A DNA stretch of 64,000 nt from a bacterium (GCA_016125045.1 WGML01000005.1:124001-188000); one strand, 5' to 3'; positions 16,990 through 26,083 are shown, numbered from the stretch's first letter. Notes: generated by a model not told the origin, from the letters alone. Translations and numbers: made by a program.

Positions 16990-17937
16990 ATGCCGTCAAC
17001 CGCCCACACCCCCCAAAGCCGTTTCCGCCTCGCCGCATTCGGCGAGGTTCTGCGCACGCCGGATGAGCGCTTCGCCGCCCTTCCGGGCTGGACCTACCAG
17101 CCTCGCTACATCGACGACCTGCCGGGACGCGAGGGCCTTCGCCTCCACTATATCGACGAAGGTCCGCCGGACGCCGCCGTCACCGTGCTCGCCCTGCATG
17201 GCCAGCCGAGCTGGTCCTATCTCAACCGCAAGATGATCCCGGTCTATGTCGCCGCGGGGTGCCGCGTGGTCGCGTTCGACTGGTTCGGCTTCGGACGCTC
17301 CGACAAGCCGGTCAGCGACGCCGTCTACACCTTCAACTTCCATCGCGACACGCTGCTCGCCTTCGTCGAGCGCATGGACCTGCTCAACGTCTGCCTCCAG
17401 GTCCAGGACTGGGGCGGCCTCCTCGGACTGACGCTCCCCATGGCGCAGCCGGAGCGCGTCACCCGGCTCGTCGTCATGAACACCGCGATCGCCGATGGCA
17501 GCCCGCCCTCCGATGGTTTCCTCGCCTGGAAGGCCTACGCGGCGACCCAGCCCGACCTTGACTGCGGCAAGCTCATTCGTCGCGGAACGCCGGTGCTTTC
17601 AGAGGCGGAGGCCGCCGCCTACAACGCCCCCTACCCCGACGCCGCCTACAAGGGCGGCGTCCGCCGCTTCCCCGAAATCGTTCCTGTGTCGCCGGACATG
17701 GAGGGCGCCGACATTGGCGTCGCCGCCCGGCGCTTCCTGTCGACCGAATGGACCGGCGAGAGCTTCATGGCGGTCGGTGAAGCGGACCCCGTTCTTGGTC
17801 TGGCCGTCATGGCCGGCCTGCGCTCGATCATTCGCGGCTGCCCGGAACCGATGCTGATCCCCGAGGGCGGTCATTTCGTCCAGGAGTGGGGAGAGCCCAT
17901 CGCCAGGGCGGCGCTCGCACATTTCAAACTCGCCTGA
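16990..17937 (+). CDS. Haloalkane dehalogenase, embedded in the pnt cluster
   Basis: Alpha/beta hydrolase that replaces a halogen with hydroxyl in haloalkanes. The key residues match the DhlA-type (HLD-I) subfamily: HGQPSW (oxyanion and halide side, residues 70-75), nucleophile Asp140 with halide-binding Trp141 in VQDWGGLLG, acid Asp266 in GEADPVLG, and His295 in EGGHFVQEWG. 315 residues, close to DhlA. AGGAG lies 8 bases before the ATG. It lies between pntAB and pntB on the same strand with short spacers, an unusual place. Activity on halogenated substrates is inferred from motifs. Confidence 0.9.
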   Translation: MPSTAHTPQSRFRLAAFGEVLRTPDERFAALPGWTYQPRYIDDLPGREGLRLHYIDEGPPDAAVTVLALHGQPSWSYLNRKMIPVYVAAGCRVVAFDWFGFGRSDKPVSDAVYTFNFHRDTLLAFVERMDLLNVCLQVQDWGGLLGLTLPMAQPERVTRLVVMNTAIADGSPPSDGFLAWKAYAATQPDLDCGKLIRRGTPVLSEAEAAAYNAPYPDAAYKGGVRRFPEIVPVSPDMEGADIGVAARRFLSTEWTGESFMAVGEADPVLGLAVMAGLRSIIRGCPEPMLIPEGGHFVQEWGEPIARAALAHFKLA

Positions 17938-18039
17938 ACTTGTCCCCGCTTCGGCCGGGCGACCCGGCCTTGTATCCGACGCGCACCAGACCCGACTGAA
18001 ACCCGCTTCTAACTACACTCCAGTGACGCCGAGCCCGAC

Positions 18040-19452
18040 ATGAACGCCAACATCGCCGCCCTGCTCTATCTCGTCTCAGGGGTGTTGTTCATCCTCTCCC
18101 TGAGAGGTCTCTCGAGCCCGGAAACCGCCCGCGCCGGCGCGCGAAACGGCATGATCGGGATGGCGATCGCGGTGGCGACCACTCTCGCCGTGCTCGCGAC
18201 CGGGGGGGGTATCGACAGCCTTACCCTCGGCCTGATCGCCGGCGGCGTTGTCCTCGGCGGCGGCGTCGGGGCCTACATCGCCCAAAAAATTCCAATGACT
18301 GCAATGCCCCAGCTTGTGGCCGCCTTCCACTCGCTCGTCGGCCTCGCCGCCGTGCTGGTCGCCGCTGCGGCCTATTATGCTCCGGTCAGCTTCAACATCG
18401 GTGAGCCGGGGGCGATCCATGGACCGTCTCTGATCGAACTGTCGCTCGGCTCGGCGATCGGCGCGCTCACCTTCACCGGCTCGGTGATCGCCTTCGCCAA
18501 GCTGAACGGGAACATGTCGGGCGCGCCGATCATTCTGCCCGCCCGCCACCTGCTCAACATCGCCATGGGGCTTGCGATCGTCGTCCTCATCGCGCTGATG
18601 GTGCAGTCGGGCGGCGCGTCGCCCTGGATGTTCTGGGCGATCACGGGCCTTGCCCTGATCCTTGGCGTCACGCTCATCATCCCGATCGGCGGGGCGGACA
18701 TGCCGGTCGTCGTCTCGATGCTCAACTCCTACTCCGGATGGGCGGCGGCGGCGCTCGGATTCACCCTTGAAAACAATGCACTGATCATCACCGGATCGCT
18801 GGTCGGGTCGTCCGGCGCGATCCTGTCCTACATCATGTGCAAGGCGATGAACCGGAGCTTCATCTCGGTCATCCTCGGCGGGTTCGGCGGCGACGGCGCT
18901 GCGGCGGCGGCCGATGGCGGCCCGGCCAAGCCCGTGAAGATCGGTTCCGCGGACGACGCCGCCTTCATCATGAAGAACGCCGGCAAGGTGATCATCGTTC
19001 CCGGCTATGGCATGGCCGTCGCGCAGGCGCAGCACGCCCTCAAGGAGATGGCCGAGAAGCTGAAGGAAGAGGGCGTCGAGGTGACCTACGCCATTCACCC
19101 GGTCGCCGGTCGGATGCCCGGGCACATGAACGTCCTGCTGGCGGAGGCCCAGGTTCCCTATGACGAGGTATTCGAGCTTGAGGATATCAACTCCTCCTTC
19201 TCTCAGGCGGACGTCGCCTTCGTCATCGGAGCCAACGACGTCACCAACCCCGACGCGGAGACCAATACGGCGTCGCCGATCTACGGCATGCCCGTGCTGA
19301 AAGTGTGGAACGCCAAGACGGTCTTCTTCATCAAGCGCTCGCTGTCGTCGGGCTATGCGGGCGTCGAGAACCCGCTGTTCTTCCGCGAGAACACGATGAT
19401 GCTGCTTGGCGACGCCAAGAAGATGACCGAAGAAATCGTCAAGTCGCTCTGA
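18040..19452 (+). CDS. pntB: NAD(P) transhydrogenase subunit beta
   Basis: Membrane domain II plus NADP(H)-binding domain III of transhydrogenase. N-terminal half has eight or nine TM helices (e.g. GMIGMAIAVATTLAVLA); the C-terminal domain carries VIIVPGYGMAVAQAQHAL, YAIHPVAGRMPGHMNVLLAE and VIGANDVTNPDAE, the NADP-binding and hinge motifs. 470 residues, normal. Separated from pntAB by the dehalogenase gene but still collinear, so the three pnt subunits may be made from one transcript. Confidence 0.97.
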   Translation: MNANIAALLYLVSGVLFILSLRGLSSPETARAGARNGMIGMAIAVATTLAVLATGGGIDSLTLGLIAGGVVLGGGVGAYIAQKIPMTAMPQLVAAFHSLVGLAAVLVAAAAYYAPVSFNIGEPGAIHGPSLIELSLGSAIGALTFTGSVIAFAKLNGNMSGAPIILPARHLLNIAMGLAIVVLIALMVQSGGASPWMFWAITGLALILGVTLIIPIGGADMPVVVSMLNSYSGWAAAALGFTLENNALIITGSLVGSSGAILSYIMCKAMNRSFISVILGGFGGDGAAAAADGGPAKPVKIGSADDAAFIMKNAGKVIIVPGYGMAVAQAQHALKEMAEKLKEEGVEVTYAIHPVAGRMPGHMNVLLAEAQVPYDEVFELEDINSSFSQADVAFVIGANDVTNPDAETNTASPIYGMPVLKVWNAKTVFFIKRSLSSGYAGVENPLFFRENTMMLLGDAKKMTEEIVKSL

Positions 19453-19533
19453 CGCCCGCCCAATGGACGTGATTGCGCGCCGGGTTAAGGTTTGGCAAGG
19501 TTGGCGTCCGTTCGATTTGGGACCTCACCCGGC

Positions 19534-19860
19534 ATGGGCGCCGCCCTCGTCATTCTGACCATGATGATCATCGCCTATGGGTGGGCGGGCGCTGCGATGG
19601 TGCGCGCCGACTTCGACCTGTGGGAGATCAAGCGCCCGACCTACGCCCGCAGGCGCGGGCCTCACGTCCTGCGCATCATCGCCGCCTGGCCAAAGCGCTC
19701 CCCGCTCGTCCGCGGAGCCCTGTCCTTCCTCGCTCGCGCCGGCGCCATCCTGATGGCCTTTCTCGGACTCGGCCTGTTCATCGAGCCACACTGGATGCGG
19801 CTCCTGCTTCTCGCCATCGCGCCCATCGCTCTGGCGGCGCCGTTCGTCATTCCACGCTAG
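19534..19860 (+). CDS. Small hypothetical membrane protein
   Basis: About 108 residues with an N-terminal TM segment (AALVILTMMIIAYGWAGAAM), a basic loop (KRPTYARRRGPHV), and two C-terminal hydrophobic segments (GAILMAFLGLGLFI, LLLLAIAPIALAAPFVI). The start is uncertain: ATG 19534 has no clear Shine-Dalgarno and the frame extends upstream. No family recognised. It follows pntB by about 80 bases and precedes a methyltransferase gene on the same strand. Confidence 0.5.
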   Translation: MGAALVILTMMIIAYGWAGAAMVRADFDLWEIKRPTYARRRGPHVLRIIAAWPKRSPLVRGALSFLARAGAILMAFLGLGLFIEPHWMRLLLLAIAPIALAAPFVIPR

Positions 19861-19921
19861 ACGCCGCCTTCGCCTCAAGGGATCGCTCAACAGCCGACCG
19901 CATGCGCCGAAGGACCTCAGC

Positions 19922-20554
19922 ATGGGCCTCTACAGCCGCCATATCGCGCCAGCCCTCGTCGACCTCGCCTGCGGCGCACGGCCGATCGATCGTCAGCGCA
20001 GGAAGATCATTCCACAGGCGGAGGGCGTTGTGCTCGAGATCGGCGCAGGCGGCGGCCGAAATCTCGCCCACTACGATCCAGCGCGCGTCACAAGCCTCAT
20101 CGCGCTCGAACCGGACCCGGCGATGGCGTCACGCGGCCGCAAACGCGCCGCCGAGACCCGCCCGCCGCCGCCCTTCCCCATCGAATGGGTGGAGCGCGGC
20201 GCGGAGGTCGCGGACCTCCCCGCAGGCTCCATCGACACCATCGTCACAACCTACACGCTCTGCACGATCCCGGACGCGGTTTCGGCGCTGCGAGCGCTGC
20301 GGCCCCTGCTGAAGCCGGGCGGTCGATTGTTGTTCTGTGAGCACGGTCTCGCCCCGGACAAAGACGTGAGCAAATGGCAGAAGCGGATCGAGCCCCTCTG
20401 GCGGCCGCTCGCGGGAGGCTGTCATCTCACCCGGGATATCCCTCGCCTCATCGATGCGGGCGGATGGCGGATCGATCGCAGCGAAACGATGTATCTGCCG
20501 AACGCGCCGCGGATCGCCGGCTGGAATGTGTGGGGCTCCGCCACTCCCGCCTGA
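19922..20554 (+). CDS. Class I SAM-dependent methyltransferase (TMT1/METTL7-like)
   Basis: Methyltransferase with motif I VVLEIGAGGGRNLAHYD and acidic strand-2 end ALEPDPAM; the post-I region reads DTIVTTYTLCTIPD, then LRPLLKPGGRLLFCEHG. The C-terminal block WQKRIEPLWRPLAGGCHLTRD followed by GGW and AGWNVWGSA resembles the METTL7/thiol-methyltransferase group, in which GGC-x-LxR is conserved. 210 residues. Substrate (lipid or thiol) not determinable. Probably soluble or peripheral; no signal peptide. Confidence 0.85.
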   Translation: MGLYSRHIAPALVDLACGARPIDRQRRKIIPQAEGVVLEIGAGGGRNLAHYDPARVTSLIALEPDPAMASRGRKRAAETRPPPPFPIEWVERGAEVADLPAGSIDTIVTTYTLCTIPDAVSALRALRPLLKPGGRLLFCEHGLAPDKDVSKWQKRIEPLWRPLAGGCHLTRDIPRLIDAGGWRIDRSETMYLPNAPRIAGWNVWGSATPA

Positions 20555-20700
20555 CCGGTCTGGAACCCGGCGGAGACCGCTTCGCGCCGGCCCGGCGCTT
20601 CGCTCAATCGACCATGCTCTTCGCCGCCGCCCCTTGACGCGCGCGGCGCGAGCGGCACTGTGGCGTCGGGACCAAACCTCAACACCCGGAAGCCGGCGCC

Positions 20701-22185
20701 TTGATCGACAAAGCAGACGTTCCCACCGGAACGCCAAGCACGTTTCGGCCGGTTTTCATCGTCCTGGGATTGGTGCTGGCGGTGGCGGTGCAGCTCGCGC
20801 CGCGGCCCGACGGCCTCTCGCAGGAGGCTTGGTGGGTCGTCTCCCTCTCCGTGCTGATGGTCGTCTGGTGGATCACGGAGGCGATCCCGATCCCGGCCAC
20901 ATCCCTCTTGCCGATGATCGTGCTGCCGATGACGGGCGTCGCCTCCATCCGGGACGCCGCGGCGCCTTACGCGGACCAGACGATCATGCTCCTGCTCGGC
21001 GGCTTCATTCTGGCCAAGTCAGTTGAGCGTTGGAACCTGCATTCCCGGGTCGCGCTCACCATCGTGTCCTGGGCCGGATCGCGCCCTTCGGCCCTGGTCG
21101 GCGGGTTCATGGCGGCGGCCGCTCTCATCTCCATGTGGATCTCGAACACCGCGACCACACTCATGCTGACGCCGATCGCGATTTCCGTCGCGGTGGCGAT
21201 GACCGGAAGCAATATCGCGAGATCGACCCTGCCCGTCGCCCTTCTGCTCGGCGTCGCCTGGGCGTCGTCGATCGGCGGCCTCGGCACGCCTGTCGGGTCG
21301 CCGACCAATCTCATTGTCATCGGCTATCTCGAGCGCGAACTCGACATCGCCATCAGCTTCCAGCAATGGATGGGGCTTGGCGTTCCGGTGGTCCTGCTGA
21401 TGGTGCCCGCCGCCTGGCTGGTCGTGACACGCGGCAGCCAGCGCATCGATCCGGCGTTGATCACCAGCGGCGGAAAGCAGATCGTCCGCAAGGCGATCGC
21501 GGATCTCGGCCCGATCACAGCGCCGGAAGCGCGCGTGGCGATCCTCTTCGCCTTCATCGCAAGCCTGTGGGTGCTGCGGGAACCGCTCACCGGCGTCGAG
21601 GTTCTGGGTGTCAAACCGCTCGGCGGCCTCACGGACCATGTGATCGCCATCCTGGGCGCCGTGCTGTGCTTCATGATCCCGTCGGGAAGCAGGACAGAAC
21701 GCGGAACCGCCCTGCTTCAGTGGGAAGTGGCGGAGTCCATCCCTTGGGGCGCGCTCATTCTCTTCGGCGGCGGCCTCAGCCTCGCCGCCGCGATCTCATC
21801 GACCGGGCTCGCCGACTGGCTCGGCGCCTCCTTCTCCTGGGTCACGACCCTCTCCGCCTTCCTGATCGTCCTGGTCATGGTGGGCTTCGTGATCTTTGCA
21901 ACCGAAATGACCTCGAATGTCGCAACCGCCACCACGGTGATGCCGATCGTGGGAGCCCTCGCCGCCGCTGGAGGAGTTGATCCGATCCTGTTGGCGGCGC
22001 CGGTCGCCATGGCCGCAAGCTGCGCCTTCATGCTGCCGCTCGCCACCGCGCCAAACGCCATCGTTTATGCGACCGGACGGGTCGCCTTCACGCGAATGGC
22101 GACGCTGGGTCTCAAACTCAACATCGCCGGCACCATCATCCTGGCGACGGTGTGTTATTTCCTGACGCCCATCCTGTTTGGCTGA
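20701..22185 (+). CDS. DASS/SLC13-family sodium-coupled anion transporter
   Basis: Inner-membrane symporter of the divalent anion:sodium symporter family (dicarboxylates, sulfate or related anions). Twelve or so TM segments; the two SNT-type motifs that bind Na+ and carboxylate are visible (ISMWISNTATTLML and FATEMTSNVATATTVMPI), together with GLGTPVGSPTNLI. 494 residues. The best start is TTG; the next Met lies inside the first TM region and would truncate the protein. The Shine-Dalgarno is weak. Substrate unknown. Convergent with the dienelactone hydrolase gene. Confidence 0.9.
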   Translation: MIDKADVPTGTPSTFRPVFIVLGLVLAVAVQLAPRPDGLSQEAWWVVSLSVLMVVWWITEAIPIPATSLLPMIVLPMTGVASIRDAAAPYADQTIMLLLGGFILAKSVERWNLHSRVALTIVSWAGSRPSALVGGFMAAAALISMWISNTATTLMLTPIAISVAVAMTGSNIARSTLPVALLLGVAWASSIGGLGTPVGSPTNLIVIGYLERELDIAISFQQWMGLGVPVVLLMVPAAWLVVTRGSQRIDPALITSGGKQIVRKAIADLGPITAPEARVAILFAFIASLWVLREPLTGVEVLGVKPLGGLTDHVIAILGAVLCFMIPSGSRTERGTALLQWEVAESIPWGALILFGGGLSLAAAISSTGLADWLGASFSWVTTLSAFLIVLVMVGFVIFATEMTSNVATATTVMPIVGALAAAGGVDPILLAAPVAMAASCAFMLPLATAPNAIVYATGRVAFTRMATLGLKLNIAGTIILATVCYFLTPILFG

Positions 22186-22206
22186 TCTTTCCGGTCGGCC
22201 GGCCTG

Positions 22207-22941
22207 TCAGAGATTACGCCGGAACAGCGCGTGCAGCCGCGCCCAGTGGCGCTCCGCCGCCGCCTTGTCGTAGACGGCCCGCTCCGGAAACGCGAAGCCG
22301 TGATGCGTGCCCGGATAGATCTCGACTTCCGCATTCACGCGGTTTGCGGCGAGGTCCGCGCGTAGCCGCTCCACCATCTCCATCGGCGCATAGACGTCGG
22401 TTTCGGCGCACGCGAAATAGAGCTCTCCGCCGGCCTTGCGCGCCGCGATGTGCGGGCTGTTCTCCGCCTCGGTCACCAGCGCCACGCCATAGATCGATGC
22501 GGCGGCGGCCACGCGATCGGGATACTTCGCCGCCGCGCTGATCGCGTACTGGCCGCTCATGCAATATCCGAACGCCCCGATCTTGCCCTTGCGAGCGGCG
22601 GGATCGGCGTCGATCACCTGAACGAACGCCTCGGTGTCCGACATCACAAGCGGAATGTTGAGCGAGTTCATCAGTTCGAACATGCGCTTTCGCCAGGGCG
22701 AGTCCGGCGCCGGGTCGATCGGCCCGAGTTCCATCACGCCCGCCCGGTAATACATGTTCGGGAGCATGACGTAGTAGCCGCTCGAGGCGAGGCGTCGGGC
22801 CATGTCGCGCAACTCTTCGCGGATCGCCGGGGCGTCCATATAGAACAGGACCGCGGGGTGGGAACCGTCCCTGTCCGGATGCACGATGAACGTCGTGCAG
22901 CTTCCGTCCGCTGTCCTGATTTCGATCGTGCGCTCGATCAT
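22207..22941 (-). CDS. Dienelactone hydrolase family protein
   Basis: Cytosolic alpha/beta hydrolase with a cysteine nucleophile. Cys127 in GYCMSG, a likely acid in AETDVYAP (about residue 182) and His213/214 in YPGTHHGFAFPER complete the triad typical of carboxymethylenebutenolidase-like enzymes. 244 residues. GGAG 8 bases before the ATG. No aromatic-degradation genes are adjacent, so a general lactonase or esterase role is as likely as ring-cleavage metabolism. Confidence 0.9.
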   Translation of the reverse strand: MIERTIEIRTADGSCTTFIVHPDRDGSHPAVLFYMDAPAIREELRDMARRLASSGYYVMLPNMYYRAGVMELGPIDPAPDSPWRKRMFELMNSLNIPLVMSDTEAFVQVIDADPAARKGKIGAFGYCMSGQYAISAAAKYPDRVAAAASIYGVALVTEAENSPHIAARKAGGELYFACAETDVYAPMEMVERLRADLAANRVNAEVEIYPGTHHGFAFPERAVYDKAAAERHWARLHALFRRNL

Positions 22942-22976
22942 GCGGCGTCTCCGTCTTCGCAGCCACGGCAGGCGGT

Positions 22977-23936
22977 TCAGTTGACCCCGGCGCGTGCACC
23001 CTCGATGCGAGCGACCAACGCCGCCGCCGCGTCCCCCACATGCTTCTGCGGGTTTGACGGCGGGAGCTTCTGATCCTTCTCCCAGCCTGCAATCGTTCCA
23101 AGCGCACGGTCATAACCACTGACCAGCCCCGCGCCGGACGACAGCTCGCGGTTCAGAAACGCATCCCCGAAGAAGGTCCAGTCCCGGCTCGGTTCACACC
23201 CGAATGACGTCCGGTCCGCCGCCGCCGCCGTCAGCACGATCGTGTCAGGGTCGGAGAACGGCGCGATGAAGGCCCCGGAGAAGCAAGCGGAGATGATCAG
23301 CACCCGCTTGCGAATCCCCGCCGCGTTCAGCGCCTGCATCAGATGGATGGGCTTCATGGCGCCGCCGAGCCGGTTCACCTCCTGGAAGGCGAGCGATCCG
23401 TCCGGCGAGCCGTGCGTTGTCAGAAACACGACCACGAGGTCCTCATTCGGGTCGATCACGCCGCCGACCTTGCCGATCAGGGCATTGATGTTGTTCGGCG
23501 TGGACGCGGCGAAGCGGCGTTCAACCCTGCCCGCGCCCGCGCTCAGCACGGCCGTGCGGCCCTCGGCGGAAAAATGCCGCGCGAGGATGTCCGCTCCGTT
23601 CGACGCCTCTCGCTCGAACACCGGATCACCCCAAAGTCCCGCCGCGATCACATAGACGTCCGCGACGCCGGCCCTCTGAGGCGCGATCGCCGCAAGCGTC
23701 GAGGAGAGCAATTCGGCCTGTTTCAACGCCTCGGCCGGCGACATCGCGGCCTCGACCGCGACAAACTGCCCGGCGAACGGATTGGCTGCGGCGGCGCGCT
23801 GGGCGGCGATTGCGCCTTGCGTGCGACTGTTCGGCTGCTGAGCCGTCGCTGCGCCTGACGCCATCATGGCGATGCTGACTGCGATCGCCGCCGAGCGACC
23901 TAGCAAGAAGACCCGCCGCATCATTGAGTCCAGCAT
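22977..23936 (-). CDS. Exported C13 (legumain-like) cysteine peptidase
   Basis: Caspase-fold peptidase of family C13. The catalytic dyad is visible: His175 in FLTTHGSPDG and Cys218 in IISACFSGAFI, each at the end of a hydrophobic strand as in legumains. An N-terminal signal (FLLGRSAAIAVSIAMM, ending in ATAQQ) predicts export. 319 residues from the chosen ATG (GGAAGG 10 bases upstream). Legumain relatives cut after Asn or Asp, but specificity here is untested. It lies 35 bases upstream of the dienelactone hydrolase gene on the same strand. Confidence 0.85.
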   Translation of the reverse strand: MLDSMMRRVFLLGRSAAIAVSIAMMASGAATAQQPNSRTQGAIAAQRAAAANPFAGQFVAVEAAMSPAEALKQAELLSSTLAAIAPQRAGVADVYVIAAGLWGDPVFEREASNGADILARHFSAEGRTAVLSAGAGRVERRFAASTPNNINALIGKVGGVIDPNEDLVVVFLTTHGSPDGSLAFQEVNRLGGAMKPIHLMQALNAAGIRKRVLIISACFSGAFIAPFSDPDTIVLTAAAADRTSFGCEPSRDWTFFGDAFLNRELSSGAGLVSGYDRALGTIAGWEKDQKLPPSNPQKHVGDAAAALVARIEGARAGVN

Positions 23937-24031
23937 GGGTCGCCCGCCTTCCCGTCGCACACCCCGCCGAAATGGGCGGGCGTCCCGCGAAGCATCGACC
24001 CTGCGCGCAGCAGTTTCAAGTCACGGACGCT

Positions 24032-24625
24032 TTATGGATCTCCTCGTCCGCCGCGAATGAGTTTGAGGCGCGGCCGCGAGCGTGGCGGCCGGGATTGCTT
24101 GGCCTCGGTTTCCGCCTCTCCAGGCTGCGTTGCCGGAACCGCCTTCAAACGTGGCCCGTTCGAGCGCCCCGGGGCCGGCGGACGCTTATCCGCCGGCGTT
24201 GCGGATTCGGTCGGGAGATCGTCGTTGATGTCCCGCACGCGCGGCGGAGACGCCTTGCGCCCAAGACCCGCGGACTTTCGCTTGATGCCGCCGCGGGGCG
24301 AGTCCGCCCTCGTCTCCGGCTCAAGTCCGCCGGCCCCTTTGGTCTCTCCCACCGGCCCCGGCTTGGATTTCGCACGCCGCTTCTTCTGCAGCGCGCGCAC
24401 GATCCCGGCCTGGCGCGCTGACAAAGGCTCGTCCAACGCCCCCTTCTGCGGATCGCGAAACGCCGATCCATACGTCTCCAGCCGCTGGCTCACGCCTTCG
24501 ACGAAGTCCTTCTCCCACGGGGTCAGGGGCGCGCCATCGAGTTTGGGATCACCCTGCGACTCGGCCACACGTTTCAGCCGCCTCAGCGCCTTGCGGGTTT
24601 TCTTCTCGTCGACCTTGCGAGCCAT
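24032..24625 (-). CDS. Basic, disordered protein of unknown function
   Basis: About 197 residues, very rich in Lys, Arg, Pro and Gly. The first 90 residues (MARKVDEKKTRKALRRLKR, then LTPWEKDFVEGVSQRLETYG and LSARQAGIVRALQKK) look like helical, conserved-type sequence; the rest is low-complexity and likely unstructured. The high positive charge suggests nucleic-acid binding, but no domain is recognised. It lies downstream of gapR on the same strand. The ATG at 24625 is preferred over an upstream one on composition only. Confidence 0.6.
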   Translation of the reverse strand: MARKVDEKKTRKALRRLKRVAESQGDPKLDGAPLTPWEKDFVEGVSQRLETYGSAFRDPQKGALDEPLSARQAGIVRALQKKRRAKSKPGPVGETKGAGGLEPETRADSPRGGIKRKSAGLGRKASPPRVRDINDDLPTESATPADKRPPAPGRSNGPRLKAVPATQPGEAETEAKQSRPPRSRPRLKLIRGGRGDP

Positions 24626-24698
24626 AGCCTGAGCATCTTGTCTCGGGGACACGGCCGATCAGACCGTCAACGCCCCAGAATTGCTCCGGCGCGAAGCG

Positions 24699-24959
24699 TC
24701 AGATTTCGCCGAGCGCCAGGAGATAGGTATCCAGAATCGACTGCGCCTCCTCGCGCTTCTGCCGGTCCTGCTTGCGAAGCCGCACAACGGTGCGCAGCGC
24801 CTTCACATCATACCCCATCGACTTGGCCTCGCCGAACACATCCTTGATCTGGCCCGCGACCTCCGCCCTTTCCTCTTCGAGCTTTTCGATCCGAGCCACG
24901 ATCAGCCGCAGCTTTTCGCGGGCGGCTTCGGTGAGGCTAAGCGCTGCGCCGTCGTCCAT
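24699..24959 (-). CDS. gapR: GapR nucleoid-associated protein (DUF2312)
   Basis: Alphaproteobacterial DNA-binding protein that recognises overtwisted AT-rich DNA and supports replication elongation and transcription. The family pattern is complete: LRLIVARIEKLEEERAEVA then IKDVFGEAKSMGYDVKALR, with a terminal helix QKREEAQSILDTYLLALG. 86 residues, full length. GGAGAG lies 8 bases before the ATG. Function is from Caulobacter work; sequence match is strong. Confidence 0.95.
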   Translation of the reverse strand: MDDGAALSLTEAAREKLRLIVARIEKLEEERAEVAGQIKDVFGEAKSMGYDVKALRTVVRLRKQDRQKREEAQSILDTYLLALGEI

Positions 24960-25098
24960 GACTGCGTCTCTCCATCCAGATGTCGGTTCTCAGGTTACGG
25001 ATGCGGACCCTAGAGCGCCGCGACGCCGCTTCCAACGCCGCAGGCGCGTCCAGTGCTGCAAAGCCTGTGAACAACCATCACCCAGATCGTCGCGGATC

Positions 25099-25632
25099 TC
25101 AGAACGCGCGGCCGTCCACCTGCGGGGTCAGCCGCTCTTCACCGCGTTTTGCAGCCACAGCGTTCGGATGGTGTTTCAGGGCTTCGCGGTAGGATTTCAG
25201 CGCCGCCGCCGGTTGTTCGATCGACTCGAAGATCATGCCGAGCCCGATCCAGGCGCCGAAATGCCGGGGTTCACGAGCGAGCGTCGCCTCCAGATCGGCG
25301 ATCGCCTGATCATATTTTCCGTCATTGAAGAACAGCAGCGCCCGGCGATACCAGGCCTCGGCATATTGAGGGCGAACCAGCACCGCCCGATCGAACATGT
25401 CCCGGGCAAGGTCGAGATCGTTCTGCTCCAGCGCATCCATGCCGCGCGTCATCAGGATATCGACGGTGGCGCTGCCGGAAATCAGCCACGCCTGCCACAC
25501 CTCCTCCTCGATGACCCCCGCCTCCTGCTCATTGGTGGCGGCGGCGAGCTTGTCGAGCAGCTCGTCGGACAGGCTGGACGTCGTCGCGAGGACGATCGCG
25601 GACAGAAAATGTGCGGCGGGAACAATCGGCAT
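25099..25632 (-). CDS. Tetratricopeptide repeat protein
   Basis: 177 residues containing about three TPR units from residue 65 on: DILMTRGMDALEQNDLDLAR, AEAWYRRALLFFNDGKYDQA, and FGAWIGLGMIFESIEQPAAA with matching helix B partners. The N-terminal VPAAHFLSAIVLATTSS could be a weak signal peptide. Such short TPR proteins serve as adaptors; the partner is unknown. No good Shine-Dalgarno at the chosen ATG, so the start may be later. Confidence 0.75.
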   Translation of the reverse strand: MPIVPAAHFLSAIVLATTSSLSDELLDKLAAATNEQEAGVIEEEVWQAWLISGSATVDILMTRGMDALEQNDLDLARDMFDRAVLVRPQYAEAWYRRALLFFNDGKYDQAIADLEATLAREPRHFGAWIGLGMIFESIEQPAAALKSYREALKHHPNAVAAKRGEERLTPQVDGRAF

Positions 25633-25697
25633 GGCACAACCATGCGGCGGACGCCAGGGCTTGGCAAGCCGCTAGGAGCCGCCCGCGTGCTGCAGGT

Positions 25698-25823
25698 TCA
25701 GCCCTGCTTCGCCTTGAAGCGCGGATCAACCTTGTTGATCACATACATGCGGCCCTTGCGGCGCACGACCTTGCAGGCGCGATGGCGCGTCTTGAGCGAT
25801 TTCAGCGAACTGCGGACCTTCAT
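25698..25823 (-). CDS. rpmJ: 50S ribosomal protein L36 (zinc-independent form)
   Basis: 41-residue protein reading [19 protein letters not shown], then [21 protein letters not shown]. This is the alphaproteobacterial L36, which lacks the CxxC...CxxxxH zinc site of the classic form and keeps a single Cys (C17). Too short for usual length cut-offs, but unmistakable by sequence. Encoded alone, as is common for this version, with a hairpin in its 5' leader. Confidence 0.97.
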   Translation of the reverse strand: MKVRSSLKSLKTRHRACKVVRRKGRMYVINKVDPRFKAKQG

Positions 25824-25847
25824 GACGCGAACCTCAACGCGAACAGA

Positions 25848-25871
25848 CAGCGGCCCCCCGGGCGGCCGCTG
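25848..25871 (-). promoter_or_regulatory. Hairpin in the rpmJ 5' leader
   Basis: Perfect inverted repeat CAGCGGCC/GGCCGCTG with a C/G-rich 8-base loop, ending 25 bases upstream of the rpmJ start codon. It could be an autogenous leader structure or the terminator of an upstream transcript; no T-tract is present on either side. Confidence 0.35.
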
Positions 25872-26083
25872 AAACAGCTATCCCGCCCGAACGACCGAGA
25901 CCATCTCGGAAATGGGAGCGCGCAGATAGACGGACCCGCCCCGACTTGTCAATTGCGCCGGGCGAGCGTCGCCGCCATGGACGGCGCGCCTGACCGCCTT
26001 GACCCCCTCCATCGGTCGGGGGCAATGAGGCGATGCGTCCGGACCCGGCCGCCCCGCCCGTCCGGATGTGCTGCGCCCCGACC

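Noticed and set aside
19473..20312. 279-residue open frame spanning the small membrane protein and methyltransferase
   Set aside because: Arg/Ser/Pro-rich out-of-frame reading; the two genes in other frames have coherent TM and methyltransferase motifs.
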